Under the pieces are notes generated by a model. That model was not told where the DNA came from and searched no databases. It worked only from the letters and a program-made list of their open reading frames with translations. Shown here in pieces: positions 45,718 to 58,134 of a stretch of DNA of 64,000 bases. The translations under genes and the position numbers were made by a program. Position 1 is the stretch's first letter. Every line of letters begins with the position of its first letter. The stretch lies in assembly GCA_963971305.1 (NCBI GenBank), contig OZ020305.1, forward strand, positions 48,093,080-48,157,079, given 5' to 3'. Source of the stretch: Arcuatula senhousia (taxonomy: Eukaryota > Mollusca > Bivalvia > Mytilida > Mytilidae).

Positions 45718-46623
45718 GTCCCCCGCCGCCACATAAAAGTTGTGTGGTATGTCAATTCAAGCAGTTATTTCTCCGAGAAACGATAGAAATATTATAGGTT
45801 GTCAAAATATGGGATGATCACCTATTATCAGTACCCTATCAGTGTGTAAAGTTTCAGCAACATCCATTCAGTAGTATCCAAGGAGTTGCATCCACAAAAA
45901 CGTTTGACAAAGTCCCATTTTTCGGACTGAAAAATCACAAATTTGTAAATGACTTGAAAACCGTAAATATCGTTTCAAATTTTTTTTTGTATTATTAAAG
46001 AGTACCTTTTGCTCTATTAGCCTACAAAATTTCAGAACCCTGTGCACCTAGGTAACCGAAATATTGGATGTCCTATATTTTGACCTTTCTTCCCTGTTTC
46101 CATGAAAACGGCGGCCATTTTGAAAATTGAACGGGTTGATCATCTGCTAACAGTACCCTATCAGTGCCACGGTGTAAAGTTTCAGCAACATCCGTTCATT
46201 AGTGTCCGAGGAGTTGCACCCACAAAAACGTTTGACAAAGTCCCATTTTCGGACTGAAAAATCACAAATTCGTAAATAACTCGAAAACCATAAATATCGC
46301 TTCAATTTTTTTTTCGTATTATTATAGAGTACCTTTTGCTCTATCAGCCTACAAAATTTCAGAACCCTGTGCACCTAGGTAACCGAGATATTGAATGTCC
46401 TATATTTTGACCTTTCTTCCCTGTTTCCATGGAAACGGCGGCCATTTCGAAAATTTCAAATATGGGATGATCATCTACTAATTGTACCCTATCAGTGTGT
46501 AAAGTTTCAGCAACATCGGTTCAGTAGTGTCCGAGGAGTTGCACCCACAAAAAACGTGACGGACGGACAGACGGACGGACGGAGACCATTACTAAGTCCC
46601 TCCGACGCGTTGCGGCGGGGGAC
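45718..46623. mobile_element. GTCCCCCGCCGC-bounded element with ~325 bp internal repeats
   Basis: Ends GTCCCCCGCCGC (from 45718) and GCGGCGGGGGAC (to 46623) are complementary. Inside are nearly three tandem copies of a ~325 bp unit, starting near 45815, 46138 and 46468 (each GATGATCA-like then TACCCTATCAGTG and GTGTAAAGTTTCAGCAACAT). A GACGGACG run precedes the right end. No gene; the family seems familiar from bivalve genomes. Confidence 0.65.
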
Positions 46624-46868
46624 AATAATCAGGTAACATTTTTTTTTTTACCTTTTAATGCGTTATATTTTTTCCACTGATGTTTCAGCTAAATTTAACC
46701 CAATGATTCCTGAAATAACACATTAAAATGATTCTAGCTGTTACTCCAAAGTCGGATTGTTTGGGTACAACGTATAGGTTTAATTCAGCTACCGAGCTTT
46801 AAAAGTTAATAAGTATTTTGTTTTTCTCTCATTTACTATACTATTGTTAACAACATCTATTTTTCTAG

Positions 46869-46973
46869 CAATGGAGAGGGGAATCTTTAACGTTAAGCAG
46901 ATTAACATATTGGGATACAGGCTCTAGTTTTATTTGGTGGAACGAGGTTAATGCTGCAAATTTAATCAGATAG
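46869..46973 (+). other. Possible terminal exon repeated in every array unit
   Basis: After a pyrimidine-rich acceptor (ATTTTTCTAG, ends 46868) there is an open stretch of 34 codons plus TAG, reading WRGESLTLSRLTYWDTGSSF then IWWNEVNAANLIR. The same sequence occurs unchanged at the start of all eight units. The amino acid composition looks protein-like, but the frame is short and could be open by chance. No relative recognised. Confidence 0.25.
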
Positions 46974-47740
46974 CAACACCTCGTTTCCATTGAGAATATC
47001 AATGACCAGAAATGTATGTGGAATTGCATGATTTTAGAATGCTGGCCATCCTATATATACTATTTTTTTAATTGTAATGTTCGAGGTGAACGAAATTTGC
47101 ATAAATGCTAAATAATCAATCTTTTACATTGCAAAATTTTCGAAATATGATTTCAAATTCGGATTTTTTTAGTTTCTAGATACAGAATAATGTAAAGACA
47201 AAATATTGGAAAGCTTACAAGTTAACATTTCGATGTTTTGAAAAAGTTGAAAATTTTTCGTTTTTGCCAAACTATTTGAAATAAATAAACCTACTATTTA
47301 TATAGTGGTTTTATGCAAATTATGTTTACCAAATTGAGGAAACCTACGAAATAGTCGGTTTTATATACAATCTGATTTCTAATCAATATGTAACAAAAAT
47401 AGCAGAAAACGTTCCTTTGGGGTAGTTTCATACTTTCATAAACTATGGAATTTTTTTTTTCTTCAAATCAGTTTGGTAGTACTGATTTGAATTATGATAA
47501 TTATGATAAGCATTATAATAACACAACAATGATTGTCGGCGCTTCTTATTTCATGATTGTTCGTTTCGTGTAGTTCATAAACACTGTAATGTGTGTTTTT
47601 GCTTTATACATTTGCATACAACTTGACGATCATAAAAGAAACTGTTTAAATGATTTAACTCAACTTCCACATGTGATATACGTGTTCCAATGTCATATTA
47701 AAGGCATTTTAGCGATGGCAATGACATCAAAGAATACGTT

Positions 47741-48364
47741 TTGTATATACGAATTATTCGGCGACTTGTTTTTTATTTGTATTTAAGGTGTAAAAAGTTC
47801 ATGCGGGGACTAGTAAGGTTTTTCAATGTACTTACTCAGCAAACAATAGGGATTCCAATGGGCACTAATTGTGCACCTTTGCTTGCTGATTTGTTTCTTC
47901 ATTCATATGAAGCAGACTTCTTGCAATCTCTTCTAGACAAAAAGGACCGTAGACTAGCTCTCTCTTTCAACCTCACGTTCCGTTATATTGATGATGTCCT
48001 TTCACTAAACAATTCTCGATTTGGTGACTTTCTCCATCTCATATATCCACAGGAGCTTGAGATAAAGGACACAACGGATTCTAGGAAGTCTGCTTCATAT
48101 TTAGATCTACATCTCGAAATTGACTCTCAAGGAAGACTTTCAACAAGGCTCTATGACAAACGTGATGACTTCAACTTTCCAATCGTCAACTTCCCCTTCT
48201 TGTGTAGCAACATTCCGTCCGCTCCAGCTTATGGAGTTTACGTATCTCAATTGATTCGTTACTCCAGAGCGTGCGGGACTTACATCGATTTCCTTAGCAG
48301 AGCGACACGTCTGACGCAAAAATTGTGTACAAAACAAAACATCAACTTGAATAGTCACAGTTGA
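47741..48364 (+). pseudogene. RT fragment open frame (207 codons), unit 1
   Basis: The first ~31 codons come from array DNA, the rest from the RT palm (PMGTNCAPLLADLFLHSYE, YIDDV catalytic aspartates, DFNFPIVNFPFLCSNIPSAP). The last ~13 codons read into the second insertion. The RT lacks its N-terminal fingers and motif A, so it cannot be active. Confidence 0.7.
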
Positions 48365-49087
48365 ACGAAAAGTATATATTCTAAGGGGGTGTGTGTGCGA
48401 TCGAATCCGCCCCCCCCAAAAATTGTGTACGGGTCTGGTGTATGGAACGTTTTTGCATGGTTCCATTTTAAAGTATCACGTCGTTGTACATACATTACTT
48501 AAAAAAAAATTGCTTCGACTGGAGTTCGCGTTGTTGATTGATATTCAGTTGTTTTGTGTTTCCATGTTTTACGTGTTGTCTGTTTTTGTCCCGTTCTTGT
48601 TTGTGTTTACTGGTTTAGTCTCTGCCCTTTCGGACTTTTGACATTCGGATACCCCATTGGTACCTCTGCTTCTTGCTCACACAGGGTTATGTTGCTCCTC
48701 GGTTGCTGTCTTCACTCAAGAAATTTTACGGAAGACATCATGCACTTATAGACAAATATCGGATTTCGATCTCTCAGATGAGTGCAGATGTTGATTTGTC
48801 ATAGGGTGTTGTTTTGTCTTCCTTTACCGGATTTGGCACGCTGAATGGACTATTGGCAACGCGACGGGTGTGCTATAGCAAGCAGGAACTGCTTACTCTT
48901 CCGGAGCACCTGAGTTCACTCTGGTTTCGACTAGAGTTCGCGTTGTTGATTGATATTCAGTTGTTTTGTGTTTCCATGTTTTACATGTTGTCGTTTTTTG
49001 TCCCGTTCTTGTTGGTGTTTGCTGGTTTTGTCTCTGCCCTTTCGGACTTTTGATATTCGGATACCCCATTGGTACCTCTGCTTCTTA
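47835..49087 (+). mobile_element. 5'-truncated Penelope-type RT element inserted in array unit 1
   Basis: The array reads GTACTTA-GGTATGC in units without it; here 1253 bases are inserted, with CTTA at both borders (47831-47834, 49084-49087). The insert opens inside an RT at IGIPMGTNCAPLLADLF, continues through FRYIDDVLS and SYLDLHLEID to LTQKL, is split by a second insertion, and resumes as GYVAPRLLSSLKKFYG to the stop before a ~280 base 3' region. No GIY-YIG nuclease follows the RT. Assignment to Penelope-like elements rests on the RT motifs and is moderately sure. Confidence 0.8.
48326..48674 (+). mobile_element. Second Penelope-type 3' fragment nested in the RT coding region
   Basis: It interrupts the reading LTQKL-GYVAPRL seen unsplit at about 7910. 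Its right two-thirds (48513-48674) duplicate the element's own 3' end (48922-49086): GAGTTCGCGTTGTTGATTGA through GGTACCTCTGCTTCTT. The left part (48334-48510) has no match in the window. Confidence 0.75.
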
Positions 49088-52000
49088 GGTATGCTCGTTG
49101 AAATAATTTCATTCATTAAAGAATGCAAAGCAGACAAAACAAAAATATGAAACAAAAAGTAGCATCCCGAAGCAACATTTCTTTCTACCTTTTTTTTCTA
49201 TAGCCTCCGCGTGGTTAAAATAAAATATTTTTGATTTGCATTGTTTTATTTCGAAAATGAATTAATTTCGTAGTAGAGCATCTTCATTAACATTTCAACT
49301 GACAAAACAAATAACAATTAAATGAAAATAAGGCATGTAAACAAACAAAAAGAGAAGGTACTATTTTTGATAGCCGCCATGTTTTGACATCCATCCGCGC
49401 AAGAACATAAAATTTCAGATTAGTATCTGAATTGTCAAATAAAAATCGCATAAGAACATGAAATTTCGGATTGGTATGTGATTTATCTGTAAAATAATAC
49501 TTAAAAAAGCTTACATTGTACCTAGTTGAATTGGTTTTATCAGTCCCATTTTCTAGTTTATTCACATACTTGACTGAAATTCTATCTCATAAGCATTGTT
49601 TTATTTTGAAATTGATATACTTGACTAAAAAGCTATATCATAAGCATTATGTCTTATTATAGTATACATTCCTATAGTTTTTATTTTTGCTATACTATTG
49701 TTAACAACATCTATTTTTCTAGCAATGGAGAGGGGAATCTTTAACGTTAAGCAGATTAACATATTGGGATACAGGCTCTAGTTTTATTTGGTGGAACGAG
49801 GTTAATGCTGCAAATTTAATCAGATAGCAACACCTCGTTTCCATTGAGAATATCAATGACCAGAAATGTATGTGGAATTGCATGATTTTAGAATGCTGGC
49901 CATCCTATATATACTATTTTTTTAATTGTAATGTTCGAGGTGAACGAAATTTGCATTAATGCTAAATAATCAATCTTTTACATTGCAAAATTTTTCGAAA
50001 TATGATTTCAAATTCGGATTTTTTTAGTTTCTAGATACAGAATAATGTAAAGACAAAATATTGGAAAGCTTACAAGTTAACATTTCGATGTTTTGAAAAA
50101 GTTGAAAAATTTTCGTTTTTGCCAAACTATTTGAAATAAATAAACCTACTATTTATATAGTGGTTTTATGCAAATTATGTTTACCAAATTGAGGAAACCT
50201 ACGAAATACAATCTGATTTCTAATCAATATGTAACAAAAATAGCAGAAAACGTTCCTTTGGGGTAGTTTCATACTTTCATAAACTATGGAATTTTTTTTT
50301 TCTTCAAATCAGTTTGGTAGTACTGATTTGAATTATGATAAGCATTATAATAACACAACAATGATTGTCGGCGCTTCTTATTTCATGATTGTTCGTTTCG
50401 TGTAGTTCATAAACACTGTAATGTGTGTTTTTGCTTTATACATTTGCATACAACTTGACGATCATAAAAGAAACTGTTTAAATGATTTAACTCAACTTCC
50501 ACATGTGATATACGTGTTCCAATGTCATATTAAAGGCATTTTAGCGATGGCAATGACATCAAAGAATACGTTTTGTATATACGAATTATTCGGCGACTTG
50601 TTTTTTATTTGTATTTAAGGTGTAAAAAGTTCATGCGGGGACTAGTAAGGTTTTTCAATGTACTTAGGTATGCTCGTTGAAATAATTTCATTCATTAAAG
50701 AATGCAAAGCAGACAAAACAAAAATATGAAACAAAAAGTAGCATCCCGAAGCAACATTTCTTTCTACCTTTTTTTTCTATAGCCTCCGCGTGGTTAAAAT
50801 AAAATATTTTTGATTTGCATTGTTTTATTTCGAAAATGAATTAATTTCGTAGTAGAGCATCTTCATTAACATTTCAACTGACAAAACAAATAACAATTAA
50901 ATGAAAATAAGGCATGTAAACAAACAAAAAGAGAAGGTACTATTTTTGATAGCCGCCATGTTTTGACATGCATCCGCGCAACAACATAAAATTTCAGATT
51001 AGTATCTGAATTGTCAAATAAAAATCGCATAAGAACATGAAATTTCGGATTGGTATGTGATTTATCTGTAAAATAATACTTAAAAAAGCTTACATTGTAC
51101 CTAGTTGAATTGGTTTTATCAGTCCCATTTTCTAGTTTATTCACATACTTGACTGAAATTCTATCTCATAAGCATTGTTTTATTTTGAAATTGATATACT
51201 TGACTAAAAAGCTATATCATAAGCATTATGTCTTATTATAGTATACATTCCTATAGTTTTTATTTTTGCTATACTATTGTTAACAACATCTATTTTTCTA
51301 GCAATGGAGAGGGGAATCTTTAACGTTAAGCAGATTAACATATTGGGATACAGGCTCTAGTTTTATTTGGTGGAACGAGGTTAATGCTGCAAATTTAATC
51401 AGATAGCAACACCTCGTTTCCATTGAGAATATCAATGACCAGAAATGTATGTGGAATTGCATGATTTTAGAATGCTGGCCATCCTATATATACTATTTTT
51501 TTAATTGTAATGTTCGAGGTGAACGAAATTTGCATAAATGCTAAATAATCAATCTTTTACATTGCAAAATTTTTGAAATATGATTTCAAATTCGGATTTT
51601 TTTAGTTTCTAGATACAGAATAATGTAAAGACAAAATATTGGAAAGCTTACAAGTTAACATTTCGATGTTTTGAAAAAGTTGAAAATTTTTCGTTTTTGC
51701 CAAACTATTTGAAATAAATAAACCTACTATTTATATAGTGGTTTTATGCAAATTATGTTTACCAAATTGAGGAAACCTACGAAATAGTCGGTTTTATATA
51801 CAATCTGATTTCTAATCAATATGTAACAAAAATAGCAGAAAACGTTCCTTTGGGGTAGTTTCATACTTTCATAAACTATGGAATTTTTTTTTTCTTCAAA
51901 TCAGTTTGGTAGTACTGATTTGAATTATGATAATTATGATAAGCATTATAATAACACAACAATGATTGTCGGCGCTTCTTATTTCATGATTGTTCGTTTC

Positions 52001-52267
52001 GTGTAGTTCATAAACACTGTAATGTGTGTTTTTGCTTTATACATTTGCATACAACTTGACGATCATAAAAGAAACTGTTTAAATGATTTAACTCAACTTC
52101 CACATGTGATATACGTGTTCCAATGTCATATTAAAGGCATTTTAGCGATGGCAATGACATCAAAGAATACGTTTTGTATATACGAATTATTCGGCGACTT
52201 GTTTTTTATTTGTATTTAAGGTGTAAAAAGTTCATGCGGGGACTAGTAAGGTTTTTCAATGTACTTA

Positions 52268-53519
52268 CTCAGCAAACAATAGGGATTCCAATGGGCACTA
52301 ATTGTGCACCTTTGCTTGCTGATTTGTTTCTTCATTCATATGAAGCAGACTTCTTGCAATCTCTTCTAGACAAAAAGGACCGTAGACTAGCTCTCTCTTT
52401 CAACCTCACGTTCCGTTATATTGATGATGTCCTTTCACTAAACAATTCTCGATTTGGTGACTTTCTCCATCTCATATATCCACAGGAGCTTGAGATAAAG
52501 GACACAACGGATTCTAGGAAGTCTGCTTCATATTTAGATCTACATCTCGAAATTGACTCTCAAGGAAGACTTTCAACAAGGCTCTATGACAAACGTGATG
52601 ACTTCAACTTTCCAATCGTCAACTTCCCCTTCTTGTGTAGCAACATTCCGTCCGCTCCAGCTTATGGAGTTTACGTATCTCAATTGATTCGTTACTCCAG
52701 AGCGTGCGGGACTTACATCGATTTCCTTAGCAGAGCGACACGTCTGACGCAAAAATTGTGTACAAAACAAAACATCAACTTGAATAGTCACAGTTGAACG
52801 AAAAGTATATATTCTAAGGGGGTGTGTGTGCGATCGAATCCGCCCCCCAAAAAATTGTGTACGGGTCTGGTGTATGGAACGTTTTTGCATGGTTCCATTT
52901 TAAAGTATCACGTCGTTGTACATACATTACTTAAAAAAAAATTGCTTCGACTGGAGTTCGCGTTGTTGATTGATATTCAGTTGTTTTGTGTTTCCATGTT
53001 TTACGTGTTGTCTGTTTTTGTCCCGTTCTTGTTTGTGTTTACTGGTTTAGTCTCTGCCCTTTCGGACTTTTGACATTCGGATACCCCATTGGTACCTCTG
53101 CTTCTTGCTCACACAGGGTTATGTTGCTCCTCGGTTGCTGTCTTCACTCAAGAAATTTTACGGAAGACATCATGCACTTATAGACAAATATCGGATTTCG
53201 ATCTCTCAGATGAGTGCAGATGTTGATTTGTCATAGGGTGTTGTTTTGTCTTCCTTTACCGGATTTGGCACGCTGAATGGACTATTGGCAACGCGACGGG
53301 TGTGCTATAGCAAGCAGGAACTGCTTACTCTTCCGGAGCACCTGAGTTCACTCTGGTTTCGACTAGAGTTCGCGTTGTTGATTGATATTCAGTTGTTTTG
53401 TGTTTCCATGTTTTACATGTTGTCGTTTTTTGTCCCGTTCTTGTTGGTGTTTGCTGGTTTTGTCTCTGCCCTTTCGGACTTTTGATATTCGGATACCCCA
53501 TTGGTACCTCTGCTTCTTA
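52268..53519 (+). mobile_element. Co-amplified copy of the RT insertion in array unit 3
   Basis: Same position in the unit, same truncation and same nested 3' fragment (52759-53106) as in unit 1, with only a few base differences (for example C-run length near 52845). The open frame 52174-52797 is identical in sequence to the unit 1 frame. The copy arose by array duplication, not by a new insertion. Confidence 0.85.
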
Positions 53520-56500
53520 GGTATGCTCGTTGAAATAATTTCATTCATTAAAGAATGCAAAGCAGACAAAACAAAAATATGAAACAAAAAGTAGCATCCC
53601 GAAGCAACATTTCTTTCTACCTTTTTTTTCTATAGCCTCCGCGTGGTTAAAATAAAATATTTTTGATTTGCATTGTTTTATTTCGAAAATGAATTAATTT
53701 CGTAGTAGAGCATCTTCATTAACATTTCAACTGACAAAACAAATAACAATTAAATGAAAATAAGGCATGTAAACAAACAAAAAGAGAAGGTACTATTTTT
53801 GATAGCCGCCATGTTTTGACATCCATCCGCGCAAGAACATAAAATTTCAGATTAGTATCTGAATTGTCAAATAAAAATCGCATAAGAACATGAAATTTCG
53901 GATTGGTATGTGATTTATCTGTAAAATAATACTTAAAAAAGCTTACATTGTACCTAGTTGAATTGGTTTTATCAGTCCCATTTTCTAGTTTATTCACATA
54001 CTTGACTGAAATTCTATCTCATAAGCATTGTTTTATTTTGAAATTGATATACTTGACTAAAAAGCTATATCATAAGCATTATGTCTTATTATAGTATACA
54101 TTCCTATAGTTTTTATTTTTGCTATACTATTGTTAACAACATCTATTTTTCTAGCAATGGAGAGGGGAATCTTTAACGTTAAGCAGATTAACATATTGGG
54201 ATACAGGCTCTAGTTTTATTTGGTGGAACGAGGTTAATGCTGCAAATTTAATCAGATAGCAACACCTCGTTTCCATTGAGAATATCAATGACCAGAAATG
54301 TATGTGGAATTGCATGATTTTAGAATGCTGGCCATCCTATATATACTATTTTTTTAATTGTAATGTTCGAGGTGAACGAAATTTGCATAAATGCTAAATA
54401 ATCAATCTTTTACATTGCAAAATTTTTCGAAATATGATTTCAAATTCGGATTTTTTTTAGTTTCTAGATACAGAATAATGTAAAGACAAAATATTGGAAA
54501 GCTTACAAGTTAACATTTCGATGTTTTGAAAAAGTTGAAAAATTTTCGTTTTTGCCAAACTATTTGAAATAAATAAACCTACTATTTATATAGTGGTTTT
54601 ATGCAAATTATGTTTACCAAATTGAGGAAACCTACGAAATACAATCTGATTTCTAATCAATATGTAACAAAAATAGCAGAAAACGTTCCTTTGGGGTAGT
54701 TTCATACTTTCATAAACTATGGAATTTTTTTTTTCTTCAAATCAGTTTGGTAGTACTGATTTGAATTATGATAAGCATTATAATAACACAACAATGATTG
54801 TCGGCGCTTCTTATTTCATGATTGTTCGTTTCGTGTAGTTCATAAACACTGTAATGTGTGTTTTTGCTTTATACATTTGCATACAACTTGACGATCATAA
54901 AAGAAACTGTTTAAATGATTTAACTCAACTTCCACATGTGATATACGTGTTCCAATGTCATATTAAAGGCATTTTAGCGATGGCAATGACATCAAAGAAT
55001 ACGTTTTGTATATACGAATTATTCGGCGACTTGTTTTTTATTTGTATTTAAGGTGTAAAAAGTTCATGCGGGGACTAGTAAGGTTTTTCAATGTACTTAG
55101 GTATGCTCGTTGAAATAATTTCATTCATTAAAGAATGCAAAGCAGACAAAACAAAAATATGAAACAAAAAGTAGCATCCCGAAGCAACATTTCTTTCTAC
55201 CTTTTTTTTCTATAGCCTCCGCGTGGTTAAAATAAAATATTTTTGATTTGCATTGTTTTATTTCGAAAATGAATTAATTTCGTAGTAGAGCATCTTCATT
55301 AACATTTCAACTGACAAAACAAATAACAATTAAATGAAAATAAGGCATGTAAACAAACAAAAAGAGAAGGTACTATTTTTGATAGCCGCCATGTTTTGAC
55401 ATGCATCCGCGCAACAACATAAAATTTCAGATTAGTATCTGAATTGTCAAATAAAAATCGCATAAGAACATGAAATTTCGGATTGGTATGTGATTTATCT
55501 GTAAAATAATACTTAAAAAAGCTTACATTGTACCTAGTTGAATTGGTTTTATCAGTCCCATTTTCTAGTTTATTCACATACTTGACTGAAATTCTATCTC
55601 ATAAGCATTGTTTTATTTTGAAATTGATATACTTGACTAAAAAGCTATATCATAAGCATTATGTCTTATTATAGTATACATTCCTATAGTTTTTATTTTT
55701 GCTATACTATTGTTAACAACATATATTTTTCTAGCAATGGAGAGGGGAATCTTTAACGTTAAGCAGATTAACATATTGGGATACAGGCTCTAGTTTTATT
55801 TGGTGGAACGAGGTTAATGCTGCAAATTTAATCAGATAGCAACACCTCGTTTCCATTGAGAATATCAATGACCAGAAATGTATGTGGAATTGCATGATTT
55901 TAGAATGCTGGCCATCCTATATATACTATTTTTTTAATTGTAGTGTTCGAGGTGAACGAAATTTTCATAAATGCTAAATAATCAATCTTTTACATTGCAA
56001 AATTTTTTGAAATATGATTTCAAATTCGGATTTTTTTAGTTTCTAGATACAGAATAATGTAAAGACAAAATATTGGAAAGCTTACAAGTTAACATTTCGA
56101 TGTTTTGAAAAAGTTGAAAAATTTTCGTTTTTGCCAAACTATTTGAAATAAATAAACCTACTATTTATATAGTGGTTTTATGCAAGTTATGTTTACCAAA
56201 TTGAGGAAACCTACGAAATAGTCGGTTTTATATACAATCTGATTTCTTATCAATATGTAACAAAAATAGCAGAAAACGTTCCTTTGGGGTAGTTTCATAT
56301 TTTCATAAACTATGGAATCTTTTTTTTTCTTCAAATCAGTTTGGTAGTACTGATTTGAATTATGATAAGCATTATAATAACACAACAATGATTGTCGGCG
56401 CTTCTTATTTCATGATTGTTCGTTTCGTGTAGTTCATAAACACTGTAATGTGTGTTTTTGCTTTATACATTTGCATACAACTTGACGATCATAAAAGAAA

Positions 56501-57231
56501 CTGTTTAAATGATTTAACTCAACTTCCACATGTGATATACGTGTTCCAATGTCATATTAAAGGCATTTTCGCGATGGCAATGACATCAAAGAATACGTTT
56601 TGTATATACGAATTATTCGGCGACTTGTTTTTTATTTGTATTTAAGGTGTAAAAAGTTCATGCGGGGACTAGTAAGGTTTTTCAATGTACTTAGGTATGC
56701 TCGTTGAATTAATTTCATTCATTAAAGAATGCAAAGCAGACAAAACAAAAATATGAAACAAAAAGTAGCATCCCGAAGCAACATTTCTTTCTACCTTTTT
56801 TTCTATAGCCTCCGCGTGGTTAAAATAAAATATTTTTGATTTGCATTGTTTTATTTCGAAAATGAATTAATTTCGTAGTAGAGCATCTTCATTAACATTT
56901 CAACTGACAAAACAAATAACAATTAAATGAAAATAAGGCATGTAAACAAACAAAAAGAGAAGGTACTACTTTTGATAGCCGCCATGTTTTGACATCCATC
57001 CGCGCAAGAACATAAAATTTCAGATTAGTGTCTGAATTGTCAAATAAAAATCGCATAAGAACATGAAATTTCGGATTGGTATGTGATTTATCTGTAAAAT
57101 AATACTTAAAAAAGCTTACATTGTACCTAGTTAAATTGGTTTTATCAGTCCCATTTTCTAGTTTATTCACATACTTGACTGAAATTCTATCTCATAAGCA
57201 TTGTTTTATTTTGAAATTGATATACTTGACT

Positions 57232-58134
57232 CACAGGCGTTTGGGTTCAGGATTATTCTTTTATTAATAACGTGTATATAAAAATTTTCATACTCGTCTA
57301 TATACTATTTCCACAAGGCAAGAATGTTTGACAGTTCTAAAAATAGAACCTTGGGAAATCTACGAATTTCTTATAGAAGTAGTTTTCCATCGAAATGAAA
57401 TTGGCAATTGTCTCATTCTTTTTAGTTTTCTCTCTCTTATGGGCTCAAAATTATAGTGTATCAATGTGTAATAACGTCAAATCTAGTCTTTTTTTCCTCT
57501 GAACCGGACCAAAAATATCACCAGGGACGGAAGTAGATAGGGAAACAATATTCCGCCAAATAAAAGGAATTCCGAGTGACACTACAGTAAGGTAAAATCT
57601 AGGTGAGTTCGAACAAAATCTTTTGGCGGAAAAATATGGTCACGATCTTATTTGAATTATTTTTAACTTCGGGGATAGTAGCAAAAACGCACGTTTTTTA
57701 CATTAGGACCTGTTATGTGTACCATAGTTTTACAAAACGACGTTACAGGATAAAATATATGTGGTTATTCAAATTCAATGATAAAATTGGTACAAGGGGC
57801 GGAATATTGTCTCCCTTATCTACTTCCGTCCCTGGTGGTTTTGTGGCTCACTTCGAATGAAAAAAAGTTAGATTTAAAGTCATTGTGCATTGTTACACGA
57901 TATATATGTGATTTATTGCGAGATAAAACTGAAAGGATTAAGAAAAATAACCAATATGTTACACAAAACCTTTAATTCTATGAGAAAATAGGGGGTTTTC
58001 CAAGGGTAAATTTTGTTCTGTTTTTAGAACTGTCAAACATTCTTGCCTTGTGGAAATAGTATATAGACGAGTATGAAATTTTTTATATACACGTTATTTA
58101 TAAAAAAAATTAATCCTGAACCCAAACGCCTGTG
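57232..58134. mobile_element. hAT-like non-autonomous element in array unit 5
   Basis: Long inverted termini of about 110 bases (CACAGGCGTTTGGGTTCAGG and complement). The 8 bases ACTTGACT (57224-57231) and ACTTGGCT (58135-58142) flank it, matching the single copy in other units except for one change. An 8 bp duplication is typical of hAT elements. A second inverted pair inside (CCAGGGACGGAAGTAGATA near 57521 and its complement near 57815-57837) suggests a further nested MITE. Confidence 0.8.

Noticed and set aside
47589..47786. 65-codon frame repeated in seven array units (and the 92-codon minus-strand frame at 49287-49565 and copies)
   Set aside because: The units are nearly identical DNA, so any open frame is repeated; there is no sign of codon-level conservation, no domain and no context of a gene.
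57603..57860. 85-codon frame inside the hAT-like element
   Set aside because: Overlaps the inner inverted repeat, no domain, and the element is otherwise non-coding.
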